Notes: generated from the sequence alone by a model not told the origin. A stretch of 12,346 nucleotides of DNA from Oscillospiraceae bacterium (GCA_902796295.1 CADBOL010000049.1:1-12346); one strand, 5' to 3'. Positions 1 through 7,015 are shown, counted from the first letter of the stretch. Translations and numbers: made by a program.

Positions 1-1653
1 AATGCCGAAACCGGCCAGAATCAGGATGGCAGCTGCTCTTATAACTTCTTTCTTCAGGCCCTTGCGGGCGGAAGCCCGGGTTACGGAAGCGGTGTTTTCG
101 ATACTGTCGGCTTTTTCGGCTGATCCGTCACCGTTTTCGCCGGTCTCTTCATCCGATTCATCTCCGAGTTCTTTGCTGCCGAATATGCTGAAGGGAAGCT
201 TGAATTTGCCGTCTTTGAAGGGGTTGAGCGAAATGGTGAATCCGGTTTCCGGCTCTTCCGGACCGGGGGAGATATCCGCCGCGACCGGACCGAGGTCGGG
301 AGCGAGAGTGTAATTCAGCAAAACATCGCCCCAATCAAAGAGAGTCCAGTATCTGCCGCCGTCATACTCAACATAGCGCCAGACATTGTTGACATCATAG
401 TTTGAAACAGCGTAATCATTGCTGTCAAACGTAAACAGGAGCGTAAAAGATTCGCCCGAGGGGATGGTGCCCGCTTTGCCGGATTTTTTATCCGGCTCAT
501 TATAGAGTTTAAGAGACAGACCGTCTTCAACCGTGTATAATCCACCCTCATACTCCGCCGGGTGTGTAAATCCCTCGCTGCCGAATGAAATCCAGTAGTA
601 TTTATCGCCCAGACCGATACGGTACCAGGCTCTGTAAGGCCTGAACCAGTCGTCTTCATCGGTGTCGACCGGCTCATTATAGCGGTAATCGTAACGGACT
701 ATGGTATGCGGCTCGATATAAACATCGGTGCCTTTGCCGGGATGATAATTATTATCCGCAAACACTTCATCGGATTCATTTATCATCATATAGCCGTCAA
801 CCTGATACATTGCGTCGGAGTCGCTGTCTTCTTTATCGACTCTCGCCCAGCCCTGAGTTCCTTTATAATCAATCAGGGCAAAGAGCGAGCAGGAATCCTC
901 AAAATTCCACATGAAATAACGGCTGAAGGTGATTTCTTTGCCGGCGGGGACGGTAGCGACGGGGTCGCTGTCAAAAGAGGACTCCGGCTCATCATAGAGG
1001 CCGAGCGAATTCAGGGTGATAACCTTGCCGGTGGGGCTCGGAACATCCTCTTTATAGCTGACATCGCAGACGAAATCGATATCATACGGATCCTGGGAGA
1101 ATTTTACCCAGCCCGGCGTTTTGCCGTCATCGGTATAATACCAGGAATACAGATCTCCGAAATCATACTGCACAGCCTCGATTTCATCGCCTTCGCGAAG
1201 CGATTTCACGCTCTTGTAAAGCTCGGAGGGGCCCTCATATATTTTAACATCGTCATCATAAACGGTCAGGTGCCTTGTGCGCCCCGCTTTGTCTCCGGGA
1301 GGGGTGACCGGGGAGAGGTCAAGCGAAACATCGGACGGATTCAGATAAACCCCTTCGCCTTTATACTCACCCTCGATGAATTTATTGCCGTCGTTATCAA
1401 GTACAAATGCTGTTTCCCAGTCAACGGTAAATCCGGCTTTTTCCGGGATTTTTTTGTTTGTCGGCGTGTAATACACGACGAACTGCCCGTCTTCGTCTGT
1501 ATCATCGGCATACCGGTAAACAGGGGCTCCGCCCTTTTTGCTGACCGTGACGCGGATGCCTTCGCTTTCGTCCGAAGCGATTATGCCGTAAGCCGGGAGG
1601 CAGAGCAAAAAGCAGAGAATCACCGCCGTGAGCAGACACAGAAATTTTTTCAT
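1..1653 (-). CDS. Secreted SH3b-repeat protein, paralog 1 of the array (C-terminus cut off by window edge)
   Basis: The frame stays open from ATG 1653 to base 1 (551 codons, no stop), so the 3' end is missing. Residues 1-22 form a signal peptide (MKK start, hydrophobic core, LPAYG). Then come about five SH3b-like modules, roughly residues 32-112, 128-185, 209-272, 286-360 and 374-440, recognised by repeated GPSELYKS, VPAGKEI, IPSGES and YKGTQGWA-like patterns. SH3b domains in this family usually bind peptidoglycan or other wall components, so a cell-envelope role is inferred. A Pro/Glu/Asp-rich linker (about 455-520) leads to a basic stretch and a hydrophobic run entering the window edge, probably a membrane anchor. 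Unlike its two upstream paralogs, it lacks the NPLAPESP motif before this segment. The ATG lies one base after the TGA of paralog 2 and has an AGAAGGA site 8 bases upstream, so translational coupling is likely. The specific ligand is unknown. Confidence 0.85.
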   Translation of the reverse strand, partial: MKKFLCLLTAVILCFLLCLPAYGIIASDESEGIRVTVSKKGGAPVYRYADDTDEDGQFVVYYTPTNKKIPEKAGFTVDWETAFVLDNDGNKFIEGEYKGEGVYLNPSDVSLDLSPVTPPGDKAGRTRHLTVYDDDVKIYEGPSELYKSVKSLREGDEIEAVQYDFGDLYSWYYTDDGKTPGWVKFSQDPYDIDFVCDVSYKEDVPSPTGKVITLNSLGLYDEPESSFDSDPVATVPAGKEITFSRYFMWNFEDSCSLFALIDYKGTQGWARVDKEDSDSDAMYQVDGYMMINESDEVFADNNYHPGKGTDVYIEPHTIVRYDYRYNEPVDTDEDDWFRPYRAWYRIGLGDKYYWISFGSEGFTHPAEYEGGLYTVEDGLSLKLYNEPDKKSGKAGTIPSGESFTLLFTFDSNDYAVSNYDVNNVWRYVEYDGGRYWTLFDWGDVLLNYTLAPDLGPVAADISPGPEEPETGFTISLNPFKDGKFKLPFSIFGSKELGDESDEETGENGDGSAEKADSIENTASVTRASARKGLKKEVIRAAAILILAGFGI

Positions 1654-1654
1654 A

Positions 1655-3199
1655 TCATTCTTCCTTCTTTTTCCTCGCGCGGGCAATGCCGACAGAGGCA
1701 ATTACAACCGCGGCAGCTGCGGCCGCAACGCAGGCGATGACAGTTTTATTAGGTGATTCGGGAGCAAGAGGATTTGCTTCGCTCGCAGTTGTCTCTTGGG
1801 CTTCGTCAACGCCGTCTGATCCGGTGCTGTTAGGCTTACAGTATTTCTCCAGTGCGGCCTTGATACCCTCCTCATCCGGGGTTATCAACAGATCTCCGGA
1901 TATATTGACATAATCATAATTATCAATATCAAATATCCAACCACGGAGATCTTCATAAGCCACATAATTAAATGTGAACAGAGATAAAAACACAGCGCCT
2001 GCCGGAATCGTGCCGAGTTTCTCCGCTTCGTCATTATTTCCCGAATAAACATCAATATCGGTTTTGGCTTTGAGCAAATCGCATCCGTTAAACTTGTAAA
2101 ACAAGTCAGAAATGCAAGCCCAATACTGCTCACCGTCAACCGTTACGCGGCAGAAAGTGTTATAACTGTAACCGGTTTCACCTGTTTCTTTGCGGTAGCT
2201 GTAATCAAAAGGAATAATCTGATTTGGTTCAACGGTTTTACCCGAATCTTCACCCGGCTTAAGATTATCATCTTTATAGAGCTTCATCGTATCGGTAACC
2301 AACATATAACCGTAGCGGTTTATCATCAGATTATCATGAGCTACTTCTCTGCCGCCAAACGAAGCCCAGCCTTTTACTCCGTTATATTCAAGGTAAACAA
2401 ATAAACTACCATAATGATCATAAGTGACATAATAATCAAATTTACCTTTTGTTCCAGCGGGAATGGTTCCAATCGCATCTTCGAAATTCCATGGATCAGG
2501 TTCATCTTTGAGTTTAATATCATCAATTGCATAGTAATCGCCGACCGGGCTGCAGGCTTTCTCTTTATACTTTACGGGCTTTCCGAATCGGCCGAATGTA
2601 CCTTCTTCTCCGGTATTTACCCAGCCGCTTTTTCCGTTATACACGGTATATGACCAGACTGAGTAGTCTCCGGGAGTTTCATCGGGGTTTGGGGGAACGT
2701 CTGAATAGACAGCCTCTATTTCAGTGCCCTCCGGAATTATCTCAAGAATGTCACTCACATTACTCGGACCGGAGCGCAGCGGCTCGCCTTCTTCTGAAAG
2801 CACGACAAAATGAAGAGGGGGATCGTATCTGTTTTCTTCTCTCGGCTTTACGGGAGTTACAGAAACATCGGAGCCCTTTACATAGACACTTTCGCCATTA
2901 TATTCAGTTAAAAAATACGGTGTGTCTGATAACTCCTCAGAATCGGAAGAATCATAAAAACGAAGCTCGGTCATATACGGTATCATAACGGAAGAATAAC
3001 CTGCCTCGGCGAAATCCGACTCGCCGTATTCTTCTTCATATTCAAGGGAGTCAGAGTATAAAAAAGCTTTTGCACCGTTTTTATTAATCACCCGGGCGGT
3101 TATTTCCGTGATAAACGGACCTACTCCGTCGGCAAAAGCAGGAATAACCAGAGCGAAGCTTATTATGAGAACGAGTGTCAATGAAATAAATTTTTTCAT
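1655..3199 (-). CDS. Secreted, membrane-anchored SH3b-repeat protein, paralog 2
   Basis: 514 residues from ATG 3199. An in-frame ATG three codons earlier (3208) overlaps the Shine-Dalgarno sequence. The 3199 start has AGAAGGA 8 bases away and matches the paralog 1 junction exactly, so it is preferred. Signal peptide 1-23 (cleavage near AFA-DG). Five SH3b-like modules lie at about 30-113, 128-199, 221-285, 300-368 and 376-432. The second is the clearest, with LRSGPS, IPEGTEIEAVYS and a closing NGKSGWVN. A linker (433-475) precedes NPLAPESP (476-483), a hydrophobic segment (486-506) and the tail RARKKKEE. This resembles a cell-wall sorting signal in layout but has no LPXTG. Role inferred: surface-exposed wall or polymer binding. 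Codons look AT-richer than in the feo genes (bases 1921-1980 contain 19 G/C of 60), which may reflect different selection or origin. Confidence 0.85.
   Translation of the reverse strand: MKKFISLTLVLIISFALVIPAFADGVGPFITEITARVINKNGAKAFLYSDSLEYEEEYGESDFAEAGYSSVMIPYMTELRFYDSSDSEELSDTPYFLTEYNGESVYVKGSDVSVTPVKPREENRYDPPLHFVVLSEEGEPLRSGPSNVSDILEIIPEGTEIEAVYSDVPPNPDETPGDYSVWSYTVYNGKSGWVNTGEEGTFGRFGKPVKYKEKACSPVGDYYAIDDIKLKDEPDPWNFEDAIGTIPAGTKGKFDYYVTYDHYGSLFVYLEYNGVKGWASFGGREVAHDNLMINRYGYMLVTDTMKLYKDDNLKPGEDSGKTVEPNQIIPFDYSYRKETGETGYSYNTFCRVTVDGEQYWACISDLFYKFNGCDLLKAKTDIDVYSGNNDEAEKLGTIPAGAVFLSLFTFNYVAYEDLRGWIFDIDNYDYVNISGDLLITPDEEGIKAALEKYCKPNSTGSDGVDEAQETTASEANPLAPESPNKTVIACVAAAAAAVVIASVGIARARKKKEE
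1662..1668 (-). promoter_or_regulatory. Ribosome binding site of SH3b paralog 1, inside paralog 2 codons
   Basis: Minus-strand AGAAGGA lies within the final Lys-Glu codons of paralog 2, 8 bases before ATG 1653. The stop TGA and the next ATG are separated by a single T, as at the junction near 3200. Confidence 0.75.
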
Positions 3200-3200
3200 A

Positions 3201-4853
3201 TCATTCATCCTTCTTTTTTCTCGCGCGGGAGATACCGATTATCGCGAGCACAACCGCAACCGCCGCGCCGGCAATGCTTGCGCCTATCGTCTTGCGCGGG
3301 GATTCGGGGGCGAGGGGATTGTTTTCGTCTTCGTCTTTTTTGCCGAAGAGGTTTTCAAGGAATCCGCCGGGGGAGTTATCATCGGTACCTTCACCCTCGT
3401 CATCGCCTGTTTCGGTGTTACCGGCGGGCGAAGCATCGTCTTCTCCCAGAGTCAGAACGGGATCGACAAGACCGTATATATAGTCGGGATATTCTTCATC
3501 TTCAAAATGAATCCATCCGCGGGTGCCGTTATAATCGACATATTCCCAGGAAAGAGAGCGGTCAAATACCGTGTCGCCGTTTTCATCTTCGTAATAATCG
3601 TTACGGTCATAATTGAAAAGATTGATATATTTGCTGTCTTTCGGGATTGAGCCGACGGACGCGGAATCGACATCCGGCTCCTCAAAAATATCAATATCCC
3701 CTGAGTATTTCTCATAAGACCCGGAATAGAAGAGCACAGGGTCGCCGTTTGTCTCGCTGCCGAAGCATACCCAGTATTTTTCTCCGTCAACAGTGACGCG
3801 GAACCACTGCTCATACGGAGAATCCCAGTATTCCTCATCGTCTCTGTCATAGTCGCCGAGAACATTGCGGAAAGCGTAGTCATAGGGTATTATCTGATAA
3901 GGTTCAACAGTTTCGCTTAGATTTTCACCGGGTGTAAGATCATCATCCTCATAGAGATCCAGAGAATCGGTTACCATAATGTAGCCGTCTCTGGTTATCA
4001 TGATATTATCAGGTGCAAGCCAGCTGTTTTCAATTACAACCCATCCATCTTCACCGTTATATTCATAGGGGAAGGATATTTCTCCGTGATGGCCGTAATA
4101 GTAGCAGTCAAAGCTCCCTCTTGTGCCGGCGGGAATAACGGTGAGAACCTCGTCGTTATCCCAGAAATCTATTTGCCTGTAAACATTTACATCCTCAAGA
4201 GCGACAAACTCACCCAGAGGGCTCTGACCCATTTCCTTATATTTAACGGGGATGGCAAAATCATAGCAGAAATCTTCCTGGCCGGTGTGAACCCAGCCGC
4301 TCTCACCGTCATAGGTGGTATATGACCATGATGTAATGCCTTCATCTTCTTCCCCGTCATTACCGCCGTCGCCGTGTCCGTCGGCATAGGCAGCCTCAAT
4401 TTCGGTCCCTTTGGGAAGGGTTGTGATTTCATCATAGATTTCATTCGGGCCTGCACGCATCACGGCGCCGTCTTCATTGATAACCACAAAGTGTATGGGC
4501 GGATCGTATTTGTTTTTTTCTTTCGGAGCAATCGGAGAGGAATCCACAGAAAGGTCAGCCCCTCTGACATAAACGCTCTCATCGTTATATTTAACGGAGT
4601 AGTAGAGCTCGTCATCATCAATCGTATTCCAGGTGAGAATCAGCTCTGTCTGATAAGGGATTTTTTCGCCTGTCGGCTGCAGAGACCATTCATCGTTATC
4701 ATTATCCAGATAGTCATAGATTGCGGCTCCGCCTTTTTTGCTGACATAAGCCGTTATTTCGGAATAAAAAGGTCCCATACCGTCTGCAAAAGCGGGCAGG
4801 GCGAGCGCGGCGCACATGATGAGCGCCAGGATAATCGCGGTTGCTTTTTTCAC
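3201..4853 (-). CDS. Secreted, membrane-anchored SH3b-repeat protein, paralog 3 (first in transcription order)
   Basis: 550 residues from GTG 4853, with AGGGAG 7 bases upstream. Signal peptide 1-23 (MKKATAIILA start, LPAFA-DG). Five SH3b-like modules lie at about 30-103, 119-190, 212-276, 292-375 and 384-455. Visible patterns include MRAGPN, LPKGTEIEAAYAD and YDGESGWVHT in module 2, IPAGTRG and YNGEDGWV in module 3, and YNGTRGWIHF in module 5. A long acidic Gly/Asp/Glu linker (456-511) is followed by NPLAPESP (512-519), a hydrophobic helix (about 522-541) and a basic RARKKKDE tail. It is clearly homologous to paralog 2 over its full length: shared YDPPxHFVV, EITAxV and VEPxQIIPxDY blocks. It starts 17 bases after the stop of the small membrane protein gene and so is probably in the same operon. 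The terminal codons of its tail hold the ribosome binding site of paralog 2. Envelope binding is inferred; no enzymatic domain is seen. Confidence 0.85.
   Translation of the reverse strand: MKKATAIILALIMCAALALPAFADGMGPFYSEITAYVSKKGGAAIYDYLDNDNDEWSLQPTGEKIPYQTELILTWNTIDDDELYYSVKYNDESVYVRGADLSVDSSPIAPKEKNKYDPPIHFVVINEDGAVMRAGPNEIYDEITTLPKGTEIEAAYADGHGDGGNDGEEDEGITSWSYTTYDGESGWVHTGQEDFCYDFAIPVKYKEMGQSPLGEFVALEDVNVYRQIDFWDNDEVLTVIPAGTRGSFDCYYYGHHGEISFPYEYNGEDGWVVIENSWLAPDNIMITRDGYIMVTDSLDLYEDDDLTPGENLSETVEPYQIIPYDYAFRNVLGDYDRDDEEYWDSPYEQWFRVTVDGEKYWVCFGSETNGDPVLFYSGSYEKYSGDIDIFEEPDVDSASVGSIPKDSKYINLFNYDRNDYYEDENGDTVFDRSLSWEYVDYNGTRGWIHFEDEEYPDYIYGLVDPVLTLGEDDASPAGNTETGDDEGEGTDDNSPGGFLENLFGKKDEDENNPLAPESPRKTIGASIAGAAVAVVLAIIGISRARKKKDE
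3208..3214 (-). promoter_or_regulatory. Ribosome binding site of SH3b paralog 2, decides start at 3199
   Basis: Minus-strand AGAAGGA lies within the last Lys-Lys-Asp codons of paralog 3. It is 8 bases from ATG 3199 but runs directly into the alternative ATG at 3208, which therefore cannot use it. This supports the shorter start. Confidence 0.75.
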
Positions 4854-4870
4854 ATTATCACTCCCTGTAA

Positions 4871-5224
4871 TTATTTGAAAAATAAATTGAAAATCTCTCC
4901 GGCGGCAAATGATGCCGCGTTGAGTATCAGCGACAGAAGGAAAGGATGCGGTTTTCTTTTTTCAAGGTTGCTGCGGTAAATGAGCGCCTCCGTCAGAAAG
5001 ACGGCCGCTTCAAAAAATATGACCGAGATGATCCACGCCGTGCGCCCCCAAAAGAAACCGCACAGGAAAACGAGCACCACGGCGGGCGGATTTGTCAGCA
5101 GATTTACGAGCGCTGTAAAAGTGAGATCGCGCTTTCTGAAGCCGAGCAGCGCCGCGAGCCCGGTTTCGACCGCTTCGGTCAGAAGCAGGCAGCGCACCAT
5201 GTAAAACGGTAGCCGTGAAAGCAA
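4871..5224 (-). CDS. Small polytopic membrane protein, unknown function
   Basis: About 117 residues from TTG 5224, which has a near-ideal GAGGTGAT Shine-Dalgarno 7 bases upstream. A GTG four codons earlier (5236) is possible but overlaps that site. Three or four hydrophobic segments are visible: an N-terminal one around LLLTEAVETGLAALLG, one around PPAVVLVFLCGFFWG, one around WIISVIFFEAAVFLTEALIY, and one around LLSLILNAASFAAGEIF. Notable features are NLLTNPP in the loop before the second helix and two buried Glu residues (FFEAAVFLTEALIY), a pattern I associate with uncharacterised clostridial membrane proteins but cannot assign to a named family. It is 17 bases upstream of SH3b paralog 3 and likely co-transcribed, so a role in export, anchoring or sensing with those surface proteins is a guess from context only. 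Confidence 0.7.
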   Translation of the reverse strand: MLSRLPFYMVRCLLLTEAVETGLAALLGFRKRDLTFTALVNLLTNPPAVVLVFLCGFFWGRTAWIISVIFFEAAVFLTEALIYRSNLEKRKPHPFLLSLILNAASFAAGEIFNLFFK

Positions 5225-5231
5225 GGAGAGA

Positions 5232-5239
5232 ATCACCTC
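5232..5239 (-). promoter_or_regulatory. Strong Shine-Dalgarno deciding the TTG start at 5224
   Basis: Minus-strand GAGGTGAT, complementary to the 16S rRNA tail, ends 7 bases before TTG 5224. The competing GTG 5236 sits inside it. Confidence 0.6.
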
Positions 5240-5263
5240 ACATTCCGATTACGGACAGGATAA

Positions 5264-5288
5264 GCCTTCCCCCCGGGGGGGGGAAGGC
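5264..5288 (-). terminator. GC-rich hairpin between phosphoesterase and membrane-protein genes
   Basis: A perfect 11-bp inverted repeat, GCCTTCCCCCC (5264-5274) and its complement (5278-5288), with a 3-base loop. The plus strand has nine consecutive G (5275-5283). It lies 8 bases after the phosphoesterase stop, where a terminator would be expected. However, the minus strand shows no T-tract after it (TTATCC), so it may only attenuate transcription or protect the mRNA end. Confidence 0.45.
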
Positions 5289-5295
5289 ATTTGCA

Positions 5296-6420
5296 TTATA
5301 CCGAGAAAACGCCGAAGATCATCAGATAAAGGCGCAGTATGGGGGTGAGAAGACGGTATTCGGTTTCTCTCATTGACGGATTATTGTATTTAATATTTTC
5401 TTTTGTTACTGTGGCAAGCATATCGCTCTGCGAGGCGGGGTTGATTCTCTCAATCTCATCGGAGCGGAAGAGCCCGTCACGCGTATATTTGAGCACCTCG
5501 ATTTTATCCTCAAAAAGTCTTATGGCACCGAGGGTGAGCACATTTGTGGATGTTTCGTTGTTTCCGTTGCCCGAGTAGCCGATATATCCGCAGTTTGTGT
5601 AGGTGAAATTGAGAGTTTCCTCCGTAAACCCTTCGCTGCCGGGATTGACGGGATCGGGGATTTTTATTTTTTCGCCGCGGGCGAGATAATTTACCGAGCC
5701 GCCGATATAATCGTCATAATCCTCCGAGTGATTGTGGCCGAAGAGAAAGATTATATCGAGCTTTTCTCCCGCGCGGTTGAGTATATCAAATATATATGAG
5801 GCGTAGAGGTTATCGCCGAAAGAATCGCGCCTTGTGAAATGAAGGGGAACGTGAGTGAGCACAATCACCGGGCGGCTGTCGCCCGCGGCAATCAGCTTAT
5901 CGAGAGAATCCGAAAGTTTCTTTGCGGTTGATTTCACGATATCTTCGGTGCCGCTGTCGTCAATCTGTTCCCAGGGGAAATCATCCTCATTCATTGTAAA
6001 GAGGCTGTATGTCCCCATATCATACATGCCCGTGGGGGTGAAAGAAGCGACAGACATATCGTGATTGCCCTGAATAAAGACAAAATCATCGGGATCCGCG
6101 CCGGGGTAAACATTGACATACTGCTCGCGAAGCTGGATTATACCCAAAGTCGCATAATCGGGAAGGAGTCTTGAGTAGTCGCCGCCGACAATAACGGAGC
6201 CGGGCTCGGAAAGGCCGTCATTCTGCATCGCGCGCAGCACTCTGCCGAATTCCTTGAAAGCTCCGGGGCCCCATGTCTGGACATCGGAAAGGGTGACTAT
6301 GTCGGTGCAGGATTCCCGCGCGAACGGCGAACCGCCTGCGAATGCATGCATTCCGGAGCATGCGATAATAATCAGCGCAAGCAGCAGGGCGGTGATTTTT
6401 AATGATCTTGTCTGTTTCAT
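5296..6420 (-). CDS. Secreted calcineurin-like metallophosphoesterase with DxQ first motif
   Basis: 374 residues from ATG 6420, with GAGG 7 bases upstream. Signal peptide 1-28 (cleavage near AFA-GG; Cys21 in IIAC is only a weak lipobox). Metallophosphoesterase motifs appear in order: D46-V-Q48 (normally DxH), GGD 79-81, GNHD 118-121, TH 189-190 and GHNH 228-231. Together they form a two-metal centre that hydrolyses phosphomono- or diesters; the substrate cannot be read from sequence. Gln replacing the first His is a known variant in parts of the superfamily but could alter metal binding. The extreme C-terminus (about 357-374) is a hydrophobic stretch that ends the protein without a basic tail. 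It follows the DtxR-type gene by 51 bases on the same strand, so it may share its transcript. A plain intergenic promoter was not evident. Confidence 0.85.
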   Translation of the reverse strand: MKQTRSLKITALLLALIIIACSGMHAFAGGSPFARESCTDIVTLSDVQTWGPGAFKEFGRVLRAMQNDGLSEPGSVIVGGDYSRLLPDYATLGIIQLREQYVNVYPGADPDDFVFIQGNHDMSVASFTPTGMYDMGTYSLFTMNEDDFPWEQIDDSGTEDIVKSTAKKLSDSLDKLIAAGDSRPVIVLTHVPLHFTRRDSFGDNLYASYIFDILNRAGEKLDIIFLFGHNHSEDYDDYIGGSVNYLARGEKIKIPDPVNPGSEGFTEETLNFTYTNCGYIGYSGNGNNETSTNVLTLGAIRLFEDKIEVLKYTRDGLFRSDEIERINPASQSDMLATVTKENIKYNNPSMRETEYRLLTPILRLYLMIFGVFSV

Positions 6421-6471
6421 TTTTCTGCCTCTTTTTCAAATGTTTTTAAATAAAAATAATACCTTTATATA

Positions 6472-6861
6472 TTACTTTTTTAGTTTTGCTTTATCTCCGT
6501 AAATGCTGACGTGATTTTTGATCGCATCAAAGGTTTTGTCGCTGAGATAGTGCTCGATACGGCAGGCATCTTCCGCCGCCGTTTCCTCATCAACGCCCAG
6601 ATCCGCAAAAAGCTTGGTGAGCAGGGTGTGGCGCTCATATATGCGCTTTGCCTTTGCCTCGCCCTCTGCGGTCAGCTTCAGATAACCCTGCGCGTCTGTT
6701 ATCACAAGCCCGTCTTTTTTCAGCAGGCCTATTGCCCGGCTGACAGAGGGTTTTGAAAATCCCATATATGTGCCGACATCAATCGCGCGCACGGTTGATG
6801 AAGTCTGAGAAAGTACAAGTATGGTTTCAAGATACATTTCCCCGGATTCGCGGATAGTCAT
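6472..6861 (-). CDS. DtxR/MntR-family metal-dependent transcriptional repressor, iron-type ligand set
   Basis: 129 residues from ATG 6861, with AAGGAG 8 bases upstream. The frame extends upstream to 6900, but that part includes the ribosome binding site. An N-terminal winged helix-turn-helix (about 1-65, SKPSVSRAIGLLKKDGLV as recognition region, wing at TDAQGYLKLT) is followed by a dimerisation and metal domain (66-129). There is no C-terminal SH3-like domain, so it has MntR-like length. Predicted primary ligands are Met9 (GEMYLETI), Cys100, Glu103 and His104 (ACRIEH), equivalent to DtxR Met10, Cys102, Glu105 and His106. MntR has Asp and Glu in place of Met and Cys. Of the DtxR ancillary site only His78 is kept. 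Fe(II)-dependent repression is therefore inferred. It is divergent from feoA-feoA-feoB, whose promoter carries inverted repeats likely to be its operators. Confidence 0.9.
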   Translation of the reverse strand: MTIRESGEMYLETILVLSQTSSTVRAIDVGTYMGFSKPSVSRAIGLLKKDGLVITDAQGYLKLTAEGEAKAKRIYERHTLLTKLFADLGVDEETAAEDACRIEHYLSDKTFDAIKNHVSIYGDKAKLKK

Positions 6862-6905
6862 TTTTCTCTCTCCTTTCGGATTACATATTATAATAATCAC
6901 ATTAT

Positions 6906-6934
6906 ATTATATCTCAAACGGTTTATTATTTCAA
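6906..6934 (-). promoter_or_regulatory. Sigma70-type promoter of the DtxR-family gene
   Basis: Minus strand TTGAAA (6934-6929), 17-base spacer, TATAAT (6911-6906). The predicted transcript starts near 6899, giving a leader of about 38 bases to ATG 6861. None of the GTTAG-N6-CTAAC repeats overlap it, so strong autoregulation is not evident. Confidence 0.7.
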
Positions 6935-6980
6935 TAAAAACAGGCAAAATCGGGAATCGGGAAAAATTCACAAAAAACTC

Positions 6981-7009
6981 TTGACAAGTTAGCGCAGACT
7001 AACTATAAT
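6981..7009 (+). promoter_or_regulatory. Consensus sigma70 promoter of the feo operon
   Basis: TTGACA (6981-6986), exactly 17 bases, TATAAT (7004-7009): a perfect consensus. The start of transcription is expected near 7016, about 76 bases before feoA1. The spacer is occupied by an inverted repeat, which fits a very strong promoter held down by a repressor when iron is plentiful. Confidence 0.85.
6987..7004 (+). promoter_or_regulatory. Putative iron-repressor operator, site 1
   Basis: Perfect 6-bp arms AGTTAG and CTAACT around a 6-base centre (CGCAGA). The repeat fills the spacer between -35 and -10, so a bound protein would exclude RNA polymerase. The GTTAG half-site resembles the GGTTAG core of DtxR/IdeR operators, but with a longer centre. 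Binding by the adjacent regulator is inferred. Confidence 0.65.
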
Positions 7010-7015
7010 AAAAGT

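Noticed and set aside
706..1740. Long plus-strand open frame (about 344 codons) opposite the SH3b genes
   Set aside because: It is antisense to a well-supported secreted protein, spans two genes, and its product has no recognisable fold or ribosome binding site. The openness comes from codon bias on the other strand. The same applies to other plus-strand frames between 2 and 5236.
6862..6900. Longer DtxR-family protein starting at 6900
   Set aside because: The extension covers the AAGGAG ribosome binding site, begins at the predicted transcript start, and is not seen in the family.
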